Part shown: in pieces, positions 1 through 5,143 of the stretch | Layout of the letters: each line of letters starts with the position of its first letter | Position numbering within the stretch: position 1 is the stretch's first letter | DNA from: Candidatus Aminicenantota bacterium | Lineage (GTDB): Bacteria > Acidobacteriota > Aminicenantia > UBA2199 | Direction of reading: 5' to 3' | DNA: 5,143 nt | Assembly (NCBI GenBank): GCA_020355945.1 | Contig: CP070627.1 | Coordinates: forward strand, 4,630,421-4,635,563 | Notes under the pieces: model-generated | What the model saw: only the letters and a program-made list of their open reading frames with translations | The model's database searches: none | What the model was told of the DNA's origin: nothing | Made by a program: the position numbers and the translations under genes

Positions 1-537
1 CTGCCATTGGGCAAAATCTTTGAACTGGATTCGTAAGGGTTGGATTCCTGACTCTTTTCCTCTGTACAAGGCCATAAACTCCCTGGTCAATACCCCCAGG
101 GATATACCGTCGGTTATGATATGATGCATATCTACCATGAGTATCCGGGGGGCGGTTCCTCCAATGGTTTCTCCTGGTAATTTGATCAACCCTACCCGGA
201 GAAGGGGTGCACAGGATAAATCAAAAGAACGAATGAAGGTCTTTATAGTGCTGGCTGCGAACTGCGAGCTGCGGGCTGCCTCTGTGGCTGAATAATATTC
301 AATTTCAAATGCCACGTGCTCATGTATCTTTTGTACCGGTTCACCTGCTGTCATCTGAAATGAGGTTCTTAAACTTTCATGTCGGTGGATCAATTTTAAA
401 AAGGTTTTTTCAAATTTTTCTTTATTGGCTTCTCCTTCCAACTTCATGATTGCCGGCATGTTGTAACCGATATTTTCCACGGTCATTTGCTGCAAAATAT
501 ATAACCTTTTTTGACCCGAAGACAATGGATAGTATTC
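1..537 (-). other. Condensation domain, N-terminal lobe (cut by window edge)
   Basis: Residues 1463-1641 begin with YYPLSSGQKRLYILQQM (C1). They include HRHESLRTSF and the catalytic motif HHIITDGISLGVL, with H1600, H1601, D1605 and G1606 all present. The visible end, IQFKDFAQWQ, is the usual boundary of the first lobe. The second histidine is the residue tied to peptide-bond formation in the family. The HHxxxDGISLG form looks like the type that joins two L-residues, but this was judged by eye only. A 28-bp heptanucleotide repeat at 253-280 encodes part of a surface segment of this lobe. Confidence 0.92.
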
Positions 538-3500
538 CTTTTTTTCTGCCGGTGCAATCGATGAATATCGATCTGCAGCGGCTTCTTTTATATACCTGGA
601 AAGCCCCCTGACCGTAGGCGTTTTAAACAATTCTACCAGGGGTATTCTCACATCAAATTTTTTGTGTATCCTGGATATCAATATAGTGGCTTTTAACGAA
701 TGCCCGCCCAATTCGAAAAAATTACCGTCTATTCCAATTGTTTCTTTTTCCATGCCCACCACATCTGCCCATAACTCCACCAGCGTTTCTTCGATCCTGT
801 TTCTTGGGGCAGTATACACCCCTTCTGCCCGGTATCCGGGTTTTGGCAGTGCTTGTTTGTCAACTTTATTATTCGGGGTTAAGGGGATTTTTTCTATTGG
901 TACAAAATGCGCCGGAACCATGTAAGCCGGCAACTCTTTGGCCAGGTAATCCCGCAGTTCCGATACTTCTATATCTTGCTTTAACACGACATAAGCACAT
1001 AGATATTTTTCTCCTGCCCCGTCTTCGCCCGGTAAAACTACGGCCCCGGTAACCCCTTCATAACTTAATAACTGGTTTTGGATTTCCCCGGGTTCGATCC
1101 TGAATCCCCGGATTTTTACCTGTTGGTCTATTCTTCCTTGAAATTCGATATTTCCGTCCGGGAGCCAGCGTGCTCGGTCACCGGTGCGGTAAATATAGGA
1201 CAAATGGGACCTATAGGACAAATAGGAGTATATTTTTTCAGGCAAGGGGGCAAGCCCCCTTGTTCCCTTTAATAAAAAGTTTTTGCGGGGGGGGCCAGGG
1301 GGGATAATAGGTCGCCCCTGCCAGGGGCTTTTTTCAAAAAGCGCCCCCCCTGGCTGCCGGAGGCAAAATTGTTCTGCGGTTAATTGGGGGCGGTTCAGAT
1401 AACCCCTGGCAACACCTGCACCGGAAATACAAAGCTCTCCACTTACACCTATGGGTACAAGGTTTAAATCCCTGTCCAGGATATAAACCCGGTAATTCCT
1501 CAATGGCTTGCCAATGGGTATGACTTCACCTATACCACCTCCATCGCATGGGTAGAAGGATGCATTTATCGTGGTCTCGGTGGGACCGTAAATATTGATT
1601 AACTTCTCTACTGCAAAGGTCTCTTTTAAACCTTTATAAAGTTCCGGGTCAAATACATCACCTCCTACAAAAAGATATTTAAAATAGAATTTCTTCTTTT
1701 CTATATTTTCCAGGATTGCTTTCATAAATGCGGGTACAATGTTTAATATGTCTATTTTATTCTTATAAATGAATTCCCATAATTTTGTGGTGTCTTTCCT
1801 GGTTTCTTCCGGTATCAAAAATAACTTTGCTCCCGTGGTTAATGGCAGGAAAATATGCATCACCGAAACATCAAAGGTAAATGCTGCCAGTAAAATGTAA
1901 TGATGAGATGCATTAAAATCAAATGTTTTTTCCAGGCCGGTTACCTGGTTGACCAGGTTGTTATGCCGGATCATCACCCCTTTGGGAATCCCTGTAGAAC
2001 CGGAAGTATAGATGATATAAGCCAGATCAGCCGGCTTATTGATTGGTGGGGGATTGGCGGCCGGCTCTAATGACAATACCTCTTGAAGTTTATCCAGCAT
2101 CAAAATTTCACGACTATACCTCTTTTGCAGGGATTTGTCTTTTTTTTCAACAAAGGCAATCCCGGGAATTTTTTTCAAAATATCTTCGGCCGGCAGTTTC
2201 TTGTTATTCTCCAATATCTTTCCGATGAGTTCCGTAAAGGTTATTTCCCCTTCTCCCAGCACGGCCAGGTCGATATTTTTATCCTTTAACATGACCTGGT
2301 AATTACTGGTGGCATAGGGGCCTCCGGCGATGATGGGCGCTCTTGTTCCCCACTGCCTTATCAAGAATATGGTTTTGTGAAAAAAGTCTTTGTAAAAATT
2401 TAACGTTCTCACCCCGATTACATCCGGTTGGAATTCCTCTAACAGGGATTTTAACTCATTATAACTGTCAAAATCAATCCGTGATTTGGCGATTTTCCCG
2501 TTAATCGTTTCTCCGAAGGTTTTGTGCAAATGGGTTAATAAATACATCAGTCCCAGGGGTGGTTCCACTACGTCATACATGATGGGGGTGTCATGTTTAA
2601 AGTACTGGGACAAATCCAGGAGCAAGACCTTTAGGGCATGTTTAGGGCTTTGTTTTACTCCAAAATGCTTTTTTAATTTTTCATTAAAACCCGGCACCTT
2701 CCCATAATTTTCCGGTAAAAATTCCCCGGGCAGTTCTTCCCTCTTTATGCCGGCATAATTGAGAAAAGCGGGAAAATCACGGATGTCTACTGGCAGGTAA
2801 CTGTTGTATTTTTGTACCAGTTCATCTTCGGTTAACACTTTCATCTGGTAAGGCAGAACAGCCAGGAGGCGTTCCCTGGACAAAAAATATTGGTTTAAAA
2901 ATTCTGCCTGGTATTGGCGGGTAAAACTCTTTGCAAAGGGCAGTGTATCGGGCAGTTCATGGTAGGCCAGGTCTGCCGAACGCTCGATGGCTTCCCGGGA
3001 GATACCATGTTCTTCGGCTATTCTGGCCATTTCTGAGCCGGGATAAATATTTAATATATGGATATATGGAAAATGAATCCATTCCAGGCTTTTGATAAAA
3101 TCCAACGAAGCCCTGGCTTCTTCTTCGGTTTCTGTGGGAATTCCGTGGATGATCTGCAATTCCAGGATAACCCCGGGGTGTTTCTCTATGATATAAAGAA
3201 TATTTTCATATAACTTTTCCAGGTTCAAATTTTTCCTTACCAGTTTTTGTAGGCGTTTGGAGGTGGTTTCCAATGCCAGGTCCATGGTAACGGTTCCGGC
3301 TTCTACCATGAGATCAATATGGTCTTTTGTCAGTATATCTCCCCTGATGCCGTTGGGAAAATGAAGGTGGACGTTCATACCGCTTTTTATGATTAACCGG
3401 TAAAGTTGGCTGCTGGTTTTCACATCTAAGTTGGGTAGATCATCTACAAAGGCAAACCTGCGGATGCCCATTTTATAATAAAGCTGCATCTCCTGGAAAA

Positions 3501-4923
3501 TGTTTTCTGCGGAGCGAACGATATATTTACCTATCCATACCTTAAAGCAAAATGCACATTTGTACACGCACCCCCGGGTGAACTGGAGGGTAATGCTGTT
3601 TTTGGCAATGGCTTGACCGATATAGGGACTGTATTTCTCATAATCGATCAATGACCGGTCCGGGATTTGCAAATGGTCCAGGTCCTGGACCCGGGAACGG
3701 CAAGGAGTGACAAAAGGCTTGATATGACTGTTTTTAAAAGATTGCAGGGAAATAAAGGAAAGACCTTTAAGTATCTTTCCTGTAGTGATTAAGATCGATG
3801 CCTGACTATCTTCCAGGAGGGAGATCACCCGTTTGGGGGGTGAAGCGGGGCTGATGGGCAGGTAGGCTCCTCCTGCTTTTAATATCCCCAGTATGGCGAT
3901 AATCATTTCCAGGCAAGGTTCTATCATGAGCGCGGCAATACTGTCGGGTTCTACCCCTTTTTTCCTTAATAATGCTGCCAGGCGGTTGGATGTTTCATTT
4001 AATTGCCTGTAGGTAACCACCTTGCTTCCGCCTGCCTGGCCCCTGTCAACGACAGCAGTGCTGTCCGGGTTCTTTTCGACTTGCTCTTCAAATAGCCGCT
4101 GGATTGTTTGTCCTGCCGGATATTTCGATTGGGTATTGTTAAATTCATAGAGCAATTGGTGCTTCTCTTCTTCAGAGAGTATTTCTATTCGTGATAATTT
4201 TTTTTCTCCATCGGATAAAGCATCTTGCAGCAGTTCTTTCAGATGGGCGGCGATCCGTTGGACGGTGGATTCGCGGAAGCATGATGAATTATATTGGATA
4301 ACCCCTTTTATACATTCATCCTGCCTGGAAAAAGAAAAAACTGTATTGGTTTTGATATGATGGATATATTTCCTGTCTTGAATATTTTCCAGTAAGATCA
4401 AAATGTCAAACAGGGGAAAATCGTCATCATGGGGAAAGGGAAAATTTAATTGATCAGCCAATATTTCAATGGGATAGTTTTGATTTTGGATGGCTTCAAC
4501 AACAGTCTGCCTCACTTGTATTAATAATTGTTTAAAGGTTAAATGGGAATTGATTGGATTTCTTAATGGCAGGACGGTATTGATAAACTCGGCCTGGTCA
4601 TCGATATCTTGTTTATATATGGATGTCCCCACGATTATATCTTCTTTACCGGTGTATTTATGCAGCAATAGTACGGTGCCGGCCGTTAAGATCATATGCA
4701 GCATATGATCGATAGCACTGCTTACTTTCATTAGTCCGGTAAACAGTTCCCCGAAAAAATTAAAATTATATGTTTGTATATGGCTGCCGGCTTTGTTTTT
4801 TAAATCGTAGGGGAAATGGCTTTTGGTAATATCCCCGGAAAGTTTGTGCAGCCAATAATTTTTTTCTTTGATATTTTGACCGGCGGCCACAGCTTTTTTC
4901 CCGGAGAATTTTCTGGTTTTCAT
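1..4923 (-). CDS. Nonribosomal peptide synthetase subunit with a radical SAM/B12 cassette inside its adenylation domain (3' end outside window)
   Basis: The frame is open for 1641 codons, with no stop, from the ATG at 4921-4923 to the window edge. The start is chosen because AAGGAGG lies 8 bases upstream and the preceding gene stops 27 bases before it. The order is C-lobe (about 20-262), A domain part 1 (272-402), radical SAM (403-762), B12-binding-like (763-947), A domain part 2 (948-1371), carrier domain (1372-1450) and C domain (1463 to edge). Motifs visible include A3 YTSGSTG at 972-978, A5 IYGPTE at 1111-1116, A7 YRTGD at 1245-1249, the A10 lysine K1353, the carrier serine S1409 and HHIITDG at 1600-1606. 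These show a complete A-T unit followed by a C domain, so it is an internal elongation subunit. Inferred role: activate one amino acid, possibly modify it through the radical enzyme, and hand it on. The product is unknown. The frame stays open through both insertions, so I do not call it a pseudogene. Confidence 0.95.
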   Translation of the reverse strand, partial: MKTRKFSGKKAVAAGQNIKEKNYWLHKLSGDITKSHFPYDLKNKAGSHIQTYNFNFFGELFTGLMKVSSAIDHMLHMILTAGTVLLLHKYTGKEDIIVGTSIYKQDIDDQAEFINTVLPLRNPINSHLTFKQLLIQVRQTVVEAIQNQNYPIEILADQLNFPFPHDDDFPLFDILILLENIQDRKYIHHIKTNTVFSFSRQDECIKGVIQYNSSCFRESTVQRIAAHLKELLQDALSDGEKKLSRIEILSEEEKHQLLYEFNNTQSKYPAGQTIQRLFEEQVEKNPDSTAVVDRGQAGGSKVVTYRQLNETSNRLAALLRKKGVEPDSIAALMIEPCLEMIIAILGILKAGGAYLPISPASPPKRVISLLEDSQASILITTGKILKGLSFISLQSFKNSHIKPFVTPCRSRVQDLDHLQIPDRSLIDYEKYSPYIGQAIAKNSITLQFTRGCVYKCAFCFKVWIGKYIVRSAENIFQEMQLYYKMGIRRFAFVDDLPNLDVKTSSQLYRLIIKSGMNVHLHFPNGIRGDILTKDHIDLMVEAGTVTMDLALETTSKRLQKLVRKNLNLEKLYENILYIIEKHPGVILELQIIHGIPTETEEEARASLDFIKSLEWIHFPYIHILNIYPGSEMARIAEEHGISREAIERSADLAYHELPDTLPFAKSFTRQYQAEFLNQYFLSRERLLAVLPYQMKVLTEDELVQKYNSYLPVDIRDFPAFLNYAGIKREELPGEFLPENYGKVPGFNEKLKKHFGVKQSPKHALKVLLLDLSQYFKHDTPIMYDVVEPPLGLMYLLTHLHKTFGETINGKIAKSRIDFDSYNELKSLLEEFQPDVIGVRTLNFYKDFFHKTIFLIRQWGTRAPIIAGGPYATSNYQVMLKDKNIDLAVLGEGEITFTELIGKILENNKKLPAEDILKKIPGIAFVEKKDKSLQKRYSREILMLDKLQEVLSLEPAANPPPINKPADLAYIIYTSGSTGIPKGVMIRHNNLVNQVTGLEKTFDFNASHHYILLAAFTFDVSVMHIFLPLTTGAKLFLIPEETRKDTTKLWEFIYKNKIDILNIVPAFMKAILENIEKKKFYFKYLFVGGDVFDPELYKGLKETFAVEKLINIYGPTETTINASFYPCDGGGIGEVIPIGKPLRNYRVYILDRDLNLVPIGVSGELCISGAGVARGYLNRPQLTAEQFCLRQPGGALFEKSPWQGRPIIPPGPPRKNFLLKGTRGLAPLPEKIYSYLSYRSHLSYIYRTGDRARWLPDGNIEFQGRIDQQVKIRGFRIEPGEIQNQLLSYEGVTGAVVLPGEDGAGEKYLCAYVVLKQDIEVSELRDYLAKELPAYMVPAHFVPIEKIPLTPNNKVDKQALPKPGYRAEGVYTAPRNRIEETLVELWADVVGMEKETIGIDGNFFELGGHSLKATILISRIHKKFDVRIPLVELFKTPTVRGLSRYIKEAAADRYSSIAPAEKKEYYPLSSGQKRLYILQQMTVENIGYNMPAIMKLEGEANKEKFEKTFLKLIHRHESLRTSFQMTAGEPVQKIHEHVAFEIEYYSATEAARSSQFAASTIKTFIRSFDLSCAPLLRVGLIKLPGETIGGTAPRILMVDMHHIITDGISLGVLTREFMALYRGKESGIQPLRIQFKDFAQWQ
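253..280 (-). repeat. Four tandem heptanucleotide repeats in the C domain
   Basis: On the plus strand the units are GGCTGCG, AACTGCG, AGCTGCG and GGCTGCC, so the core CTGC recurs every 7 bases. They encode residues within EAARSSQFAAS (1548-1558), a variable segment before the conserved FIRSFDLSCAPLLRVGL. Because 7 is not a multiple of 3, a gain or loss of one unit would shift the frame; three units would restore it. Confidence 0.8.
574..810 (-). other. Peptidyl carrier (thiolation) domain
   Basis: Residues 1372-1450 start with APRNRIEETLVELWADVVG and contain NFFELGGHSLKA, where S1409 is the serine that would carry the 4'-phosphopantetheine arm. The domain closes with VPLVELFKTPTVRGLSRYI. Length and motif are normal for an NRPS carrier domain. 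It follows the A domain directly and precedes a C domain, so it should hold the amino acid activated by this module. Confidence 0.93.
1192..1227 (-). repeat. Four tandem 9-bp repeats encoding SYL/SYR/SHL/SYI
   Basis: On the plus strand the units are AATATAGGA, CAAATGGGA, CCTATAGGA and CAAATAGGA, all ending in GGA. On the coding strand they begin TCC and encode SYL, SYR, SHL and SYI (residues 1233-1244), immediately before the A7 motif YRTGD. The period is a multiple of three, so copy-number changes would keep the frame. Confidence 0.85.
1243..1262. repeat. Perfect 8-bp stem-loop inside the A-domain insertion
   Basis: CAAGGGGG at 1243-1250 and CCCCCTTG at 1255-1262 are perfect reverse complements around CAAG. 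It encodes part of the GTRGLAPLP segment. No T-run follows on the coding strand and translation reads through, so I do not call it a terminator. Confidence 0.8.
1294..1354. repeat. Nested inverted repeats with 10-bp outer arms
   Basis: GCCAGGGGGG at 1294-1303 is the exact reverse complement of CCCCCCTGGC at 1345-1354. The 41-base interior holds two further stem-loops: GCCCCT/AGGGGC (1314-1319 and 1323-1328, 3-base loop) and GCTTTT/AAAAGC (1327-1332 and 1337-1342, 4-base loop). The last two share bases, so they cannot both form fully. The structure lies inside coding sequence. Confidence 0.8.
2083..2637 (-). other. Cobalamin-binding-like domain following the radical SAM domain
   Basis: Residues 763-947 match the Rossmann-type B12-binding domain found in B12-radical SAM proteins. 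In order they are LKVLLLDLS (764-772), EPPLGLMYLLTHL (787-799), QPDVIGV (832-838), IIAGGPYAT (864-872), LGEGEITF (889-896) and IPGIAF (919-924). The DxHxxG motif that gives the lower histidine ligand in methionine synthase is not visible. Many B12-radical SAM enzymes also lack it, so this does not rule out cobalamin binding. In the usual family the domain precedes the radical SAM core; here it follows it. The domain ends in SREILMLDKLQ (937-947) and returns directly to adenylation-domain sequence. Confidence 0.85.
2638..3717 (-). other. Radical SAM domain embedded in the adenylation domain
   Basis: Residues 403-762 form a radical SAM enzyme of the B12-associated type. A linker with LDHLQIPDRSLIDYEKY (415-431) leads to FTRGC and the cluster motif CVYKCAFC, with cysteines 452, 456 and 459. 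These three cysteines would bind a [4Fe-4S] cluster that cleaves S-adenosylmethionine. Further family marks are FVDD at 492-495, ALETTSKRLQKLV with E552, IIHGIPTETEEE at 591-601 and YPGSEMA at 627-633. About 120 mostly helical residues follow the core, including LPYQMKVLTEDELVQKYNSYLP. All core parts are present, so the domain is probably active. Its substrate is unknown; candidates are the activated amino acid, the carrier-bound residue or the peptide. Cobalamin-dependent C-methylation is the commonest known activity of relatives, but other radical reactions are possible. Confidence 0.9.
3718..4110 (-). other. Adenylation domain, first part (motifs A1 and A2)
   Basis: Residues 272-402 start with the usual QTIQRLFEEQVEKNPDSTAVV entry. 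Motif A1 is at about 304-320 (TYRQLNETSNRLAALLR) and motif A2 at 348-359 (LKAGGAYLPISP). The fold continues through VISLLEDSQASILIT to about residue 381, where an A domain would normally reach motif A3 within roughly 30 to 40 residues. Instead the sequence passes through about 20 residues of linker into the radical SAM cassette. A3 appears only at residue 972. Confidence 0.9.
4138..4866 (-). other. N-terminal condensation-domain C-lobe without the catalytic lobe
   Basis: Residues about 20-262 begin with YWLHKLSG (Y23) and continue with HKYTGKEDIIVGTSIY (G99), FINTVLPLRN, QNQNYPIEIL (Y150) and FPLFDILILLENIQ. They end in the LSEEEKHQLLYEFN linker that normally joins a C domain to an A domain. 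These are hallmarks of the second half of a condensation domain. The first half, with the HHxxxDG motif, is absent, because the protein starts only about 20 residues before this lobe. The lobe cannot do standard condensation chemistry alone. It may be a docking or structural remnant, or it may pair with the C-type domain that ends the upstream subunit; both are inferences. Confidence 0.8.
4690..4710. repeat. 21-bp palindrome inside the N-terminal C-lobe
   Basis: GATCATATGC at 4690-4699 and GCATATGATC at 4701-4710 are perfect reverse complements around a single A. It encodes the DHMLHMI stretch of the C-lobe. The repeated HM pair explains part of the symmetry, so it may be a coincidence of coding sequence. 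Confidence 0.6.
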
Positions 4924-4950
4924 CAATTATTCCTCCTTACTTCATTAAAC
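4924..4950 (-). other. Short intergenic gap between two NRPS subunit genes
   Basis: Twenty-seven bases separate the TAA of the upstream subunit from the ATG of the next. They hold the Shine-Dalgarno site and little else. The close spacing and shared orientation support one operon. Confidence 0.8.
4932..4938 (-). promoter_or_regulatory. Ribosome binding site of the NRPS gene
   Basis: The minus strand reads AAGGAGG, a near-perfect Shine-Dalgarno sequence, with an 8-base AT-rich spacer (AATAATTG) before the ATG at 4923. It lies in the 27-base gap after the upstream stop codon and fixes the start. The gap has no room for a terminator and I see no promoter in it, so translation probably depends on a transcript that begins further upstream. 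Confidence 0.85.
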
Positions 4951-5143
4951 TTAGAAGGCAAAATCCCCTTGAGGAATTGTCGATTTTGCATATACCAGGT
5001 CATGGGAGATCTGGATATCTTTTAATTGAATACCAGGGTGCTCTACCACGGCTGAAATGATCTCCTTAAAGTTCCTGGTAAACATTTCAATGGTCTCTTT
5101 CTTAAACAGCTTTGTACAATACAGGAGCTTGAAAAGGATTTTA
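4951..5143 (-). CDS. C-terminal end of an upstream NRPS subunit (5' part outside window)
   Basis: The last 63 codons are seen, ending in TAA at 4951-4953. They read YCTKLFKKETIEMF, then NFKEIIS and QLKDIQISHDL, and finish in GDFAF. This resembles the final helix and tail of an NRPS condensation-type domain, where a TKLFKKETIERF-like segment closes the C-terminal lobe. The catalytic parts lie outside the window, so a condensation domain and an epimerization domain cannot be told apart. The gene has the same orientation as the next subunit and lies 27 bases ahead of it, which fits a shared operon and a subunit-to-subunit handover. The tail after the domain is only about 20 residues, so no long docking domain is present at this end. 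Confidence 0.8.
   Translation of the reverse strand, partial: KILFKLLYCTKLFKKETIEMFTRNFKEIISAVVEHPGIQLKDIQISHDLVYAKSTIPQGDFAF

Larger units (their letters stand above)
1192..1365 (-). repeat. In-frame low-complexity palindromic insertion between motifs A6 and A7
   Basis: This stretch encodes residues 1187-1244, which have no counterpart in normal A domains and are rich in P, G, L and K. In GrsA about 11 residues join the same two motifs. The DNA holds several inverted repeats (1243-1262, 1294-1303 with 1345-1354, 1314-1328, 1327-1342), an eight-G run at 1287-1294, a seven-C run at 1344-1350 and four 9-bp repeats at 1192-1227. Intact A-domain sequence resumes on both sides in the same frame. 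This composition resembles a mobile or dispersed palindromic element rather than evolved protein sequence. The site is probably a surface loop, which would explain why it is tolerated. Confidence 0.7.
811..2082 (-). other. Adenylation domain, second part (motifs A3 to A10)
   Basis: Residues 948-1371 resume with NKPADLAYIIYTSGSTGIPKG (A3, 962-982). Then come FDVSV (A4, D1018), NIYGPTET (A5, 1110-1117), GELCISGAGVARGYLNRPQLT (A6, 1162-1182), YRTGD (A7, 1245-1249), GRIDQQVKIRGFRIEPGEI (A8, 1263-1281) and the A10 lysine K1353 in NNKVDK. All catalytic motifs are intact. Aligned by eye to GrsA, the ten specificity positions read D1018, V1019, M1022, N1061, F1085, G1087, I1111, I1119, N1120 and K1353. 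The aspartate at the first position fits an alpha-amino acid substrate, but I do not recognise the code. A 58-residue low-complexity stretch sits between A6 and A7, where about 11 residues are usual. Confidence 0.93.

Noticed and set aside
662..1272. Open frames on the plus strand (662-925, 738-1052, 1078-1272)
   Set aside because: They lie opposite the carrier domain and adenylation motifs of the NRPS, have no recognisable domain, and the minus strand shows continuous motif-rich coding.
1243..1354. Strong GC hairpins as a transcription terminator
   Set aside because: They sit in the middle of an intact gene and no proper T-run follows the stems in the direction of transcription.
2043..2707. 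Plus-strand open frames opposite the B12-binding domain
   Set aside because: The opposite strand encodes a clear B12-binding-like domain. These frames are short, overlap each other and resemble no protein family.
3675..3691. 17-bp palindrome (GGTCCAGG, T, CCTGGACC) near the left border of the radical SAM cassette
   Set aside because: It lies in conserved linker codons (VQDLDH), has no matching copy at the other border, and is probably chance, so I do not treat it as an insertion footprint.
2083..3717. A separate radical SAM gene or a frameshift artefact
   Set aside because: The frame runs through both borders without a stop, and I saw no internal start with a good ribosome site at the borders. 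Sensible A-domain sequence leads in and out.
4490..5025. Plus-strand open frames at 4490-4708 and 4816-5025
   Set aside because: One is antisense to the C-lobe, and the other crosses the boundary between two minus-strand genes. Neither shows protein-like motifs.

Overview
The window is almost filled by one open reading frame on the minus strand. It runs without a stop from an ATG at 4923, through 1641 codons, and off the left edge at base 1. It encodes a nonribosomal peptide synthetase (NRPS) subunit. A second minus-strand gene enters from the right edge and stops at 4951; its last 63 codons look like the C-terminal end of another NRPS condensation domain. The two genes are 27 bases apart, with a strong Shine-Dalgarno site between them, so they look like consecutive subunits of one assembly line read from right to left. 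I see no plus-strand gene, tRNA, rRNA, CRISPR array or insertion sequence.

In protein order the large gene encodes six parts. These are the C-terminal lobe of a condensation (C) domain (residues about 20-262), the first part of an adenylation (A) domain with motifs A1 and A2 (272-402), and a radical SAM domain with a CX3CX2C cluster motif (403-762). Next come a cobalamin-binding-like domain (763-947), the rest of the A domain with motifs A3 to A10 (948-1371), and a peptidyl carrier domain (1372-1450). Last is a canonical C domain with HHxxxDG, cut by the window edge (1463-1641). The main point of interest is the roughly 545-residue radical SAM plus B12 cassette placed in frame between motifs A2 and A3. 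Its two domains are in the opposite order to the usual B12-radical SAM enzymes. A similar short linker (SR..LD.LQ) occurs near both ends of the cassette, which suggests a circular permutation.

A second, smaller in-frame insertion lies between A6 and A7 (1192-1365). It is low-complexity, rich in G and C runs and inverted repeats, and ends in four 9-bp repeats. It looks like a repetitive palindromic DNA element tolerated inside a coding sequence. A separate run of four 7-bp repeats sits inside the downstream C domain (253-280).

The inferred job of the module is to activate an amino acid, load it on the carrier domain and pass it to the next C domain. The embedded radical enzyme may modify the residue, for example by cobalamin-dependent C-methylation or another radical reaction. 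The moderate GC content, the many repeats inside coding DNA, the C-lobe-only N terminus and the style of the NRPS sequence suggest an uncultured bacterium. Candidatus Aminicenantes is my best guess, from memory of similar predicted proteins and unverified; some Bacillota or other NRPS-rich bacteria remain possible.
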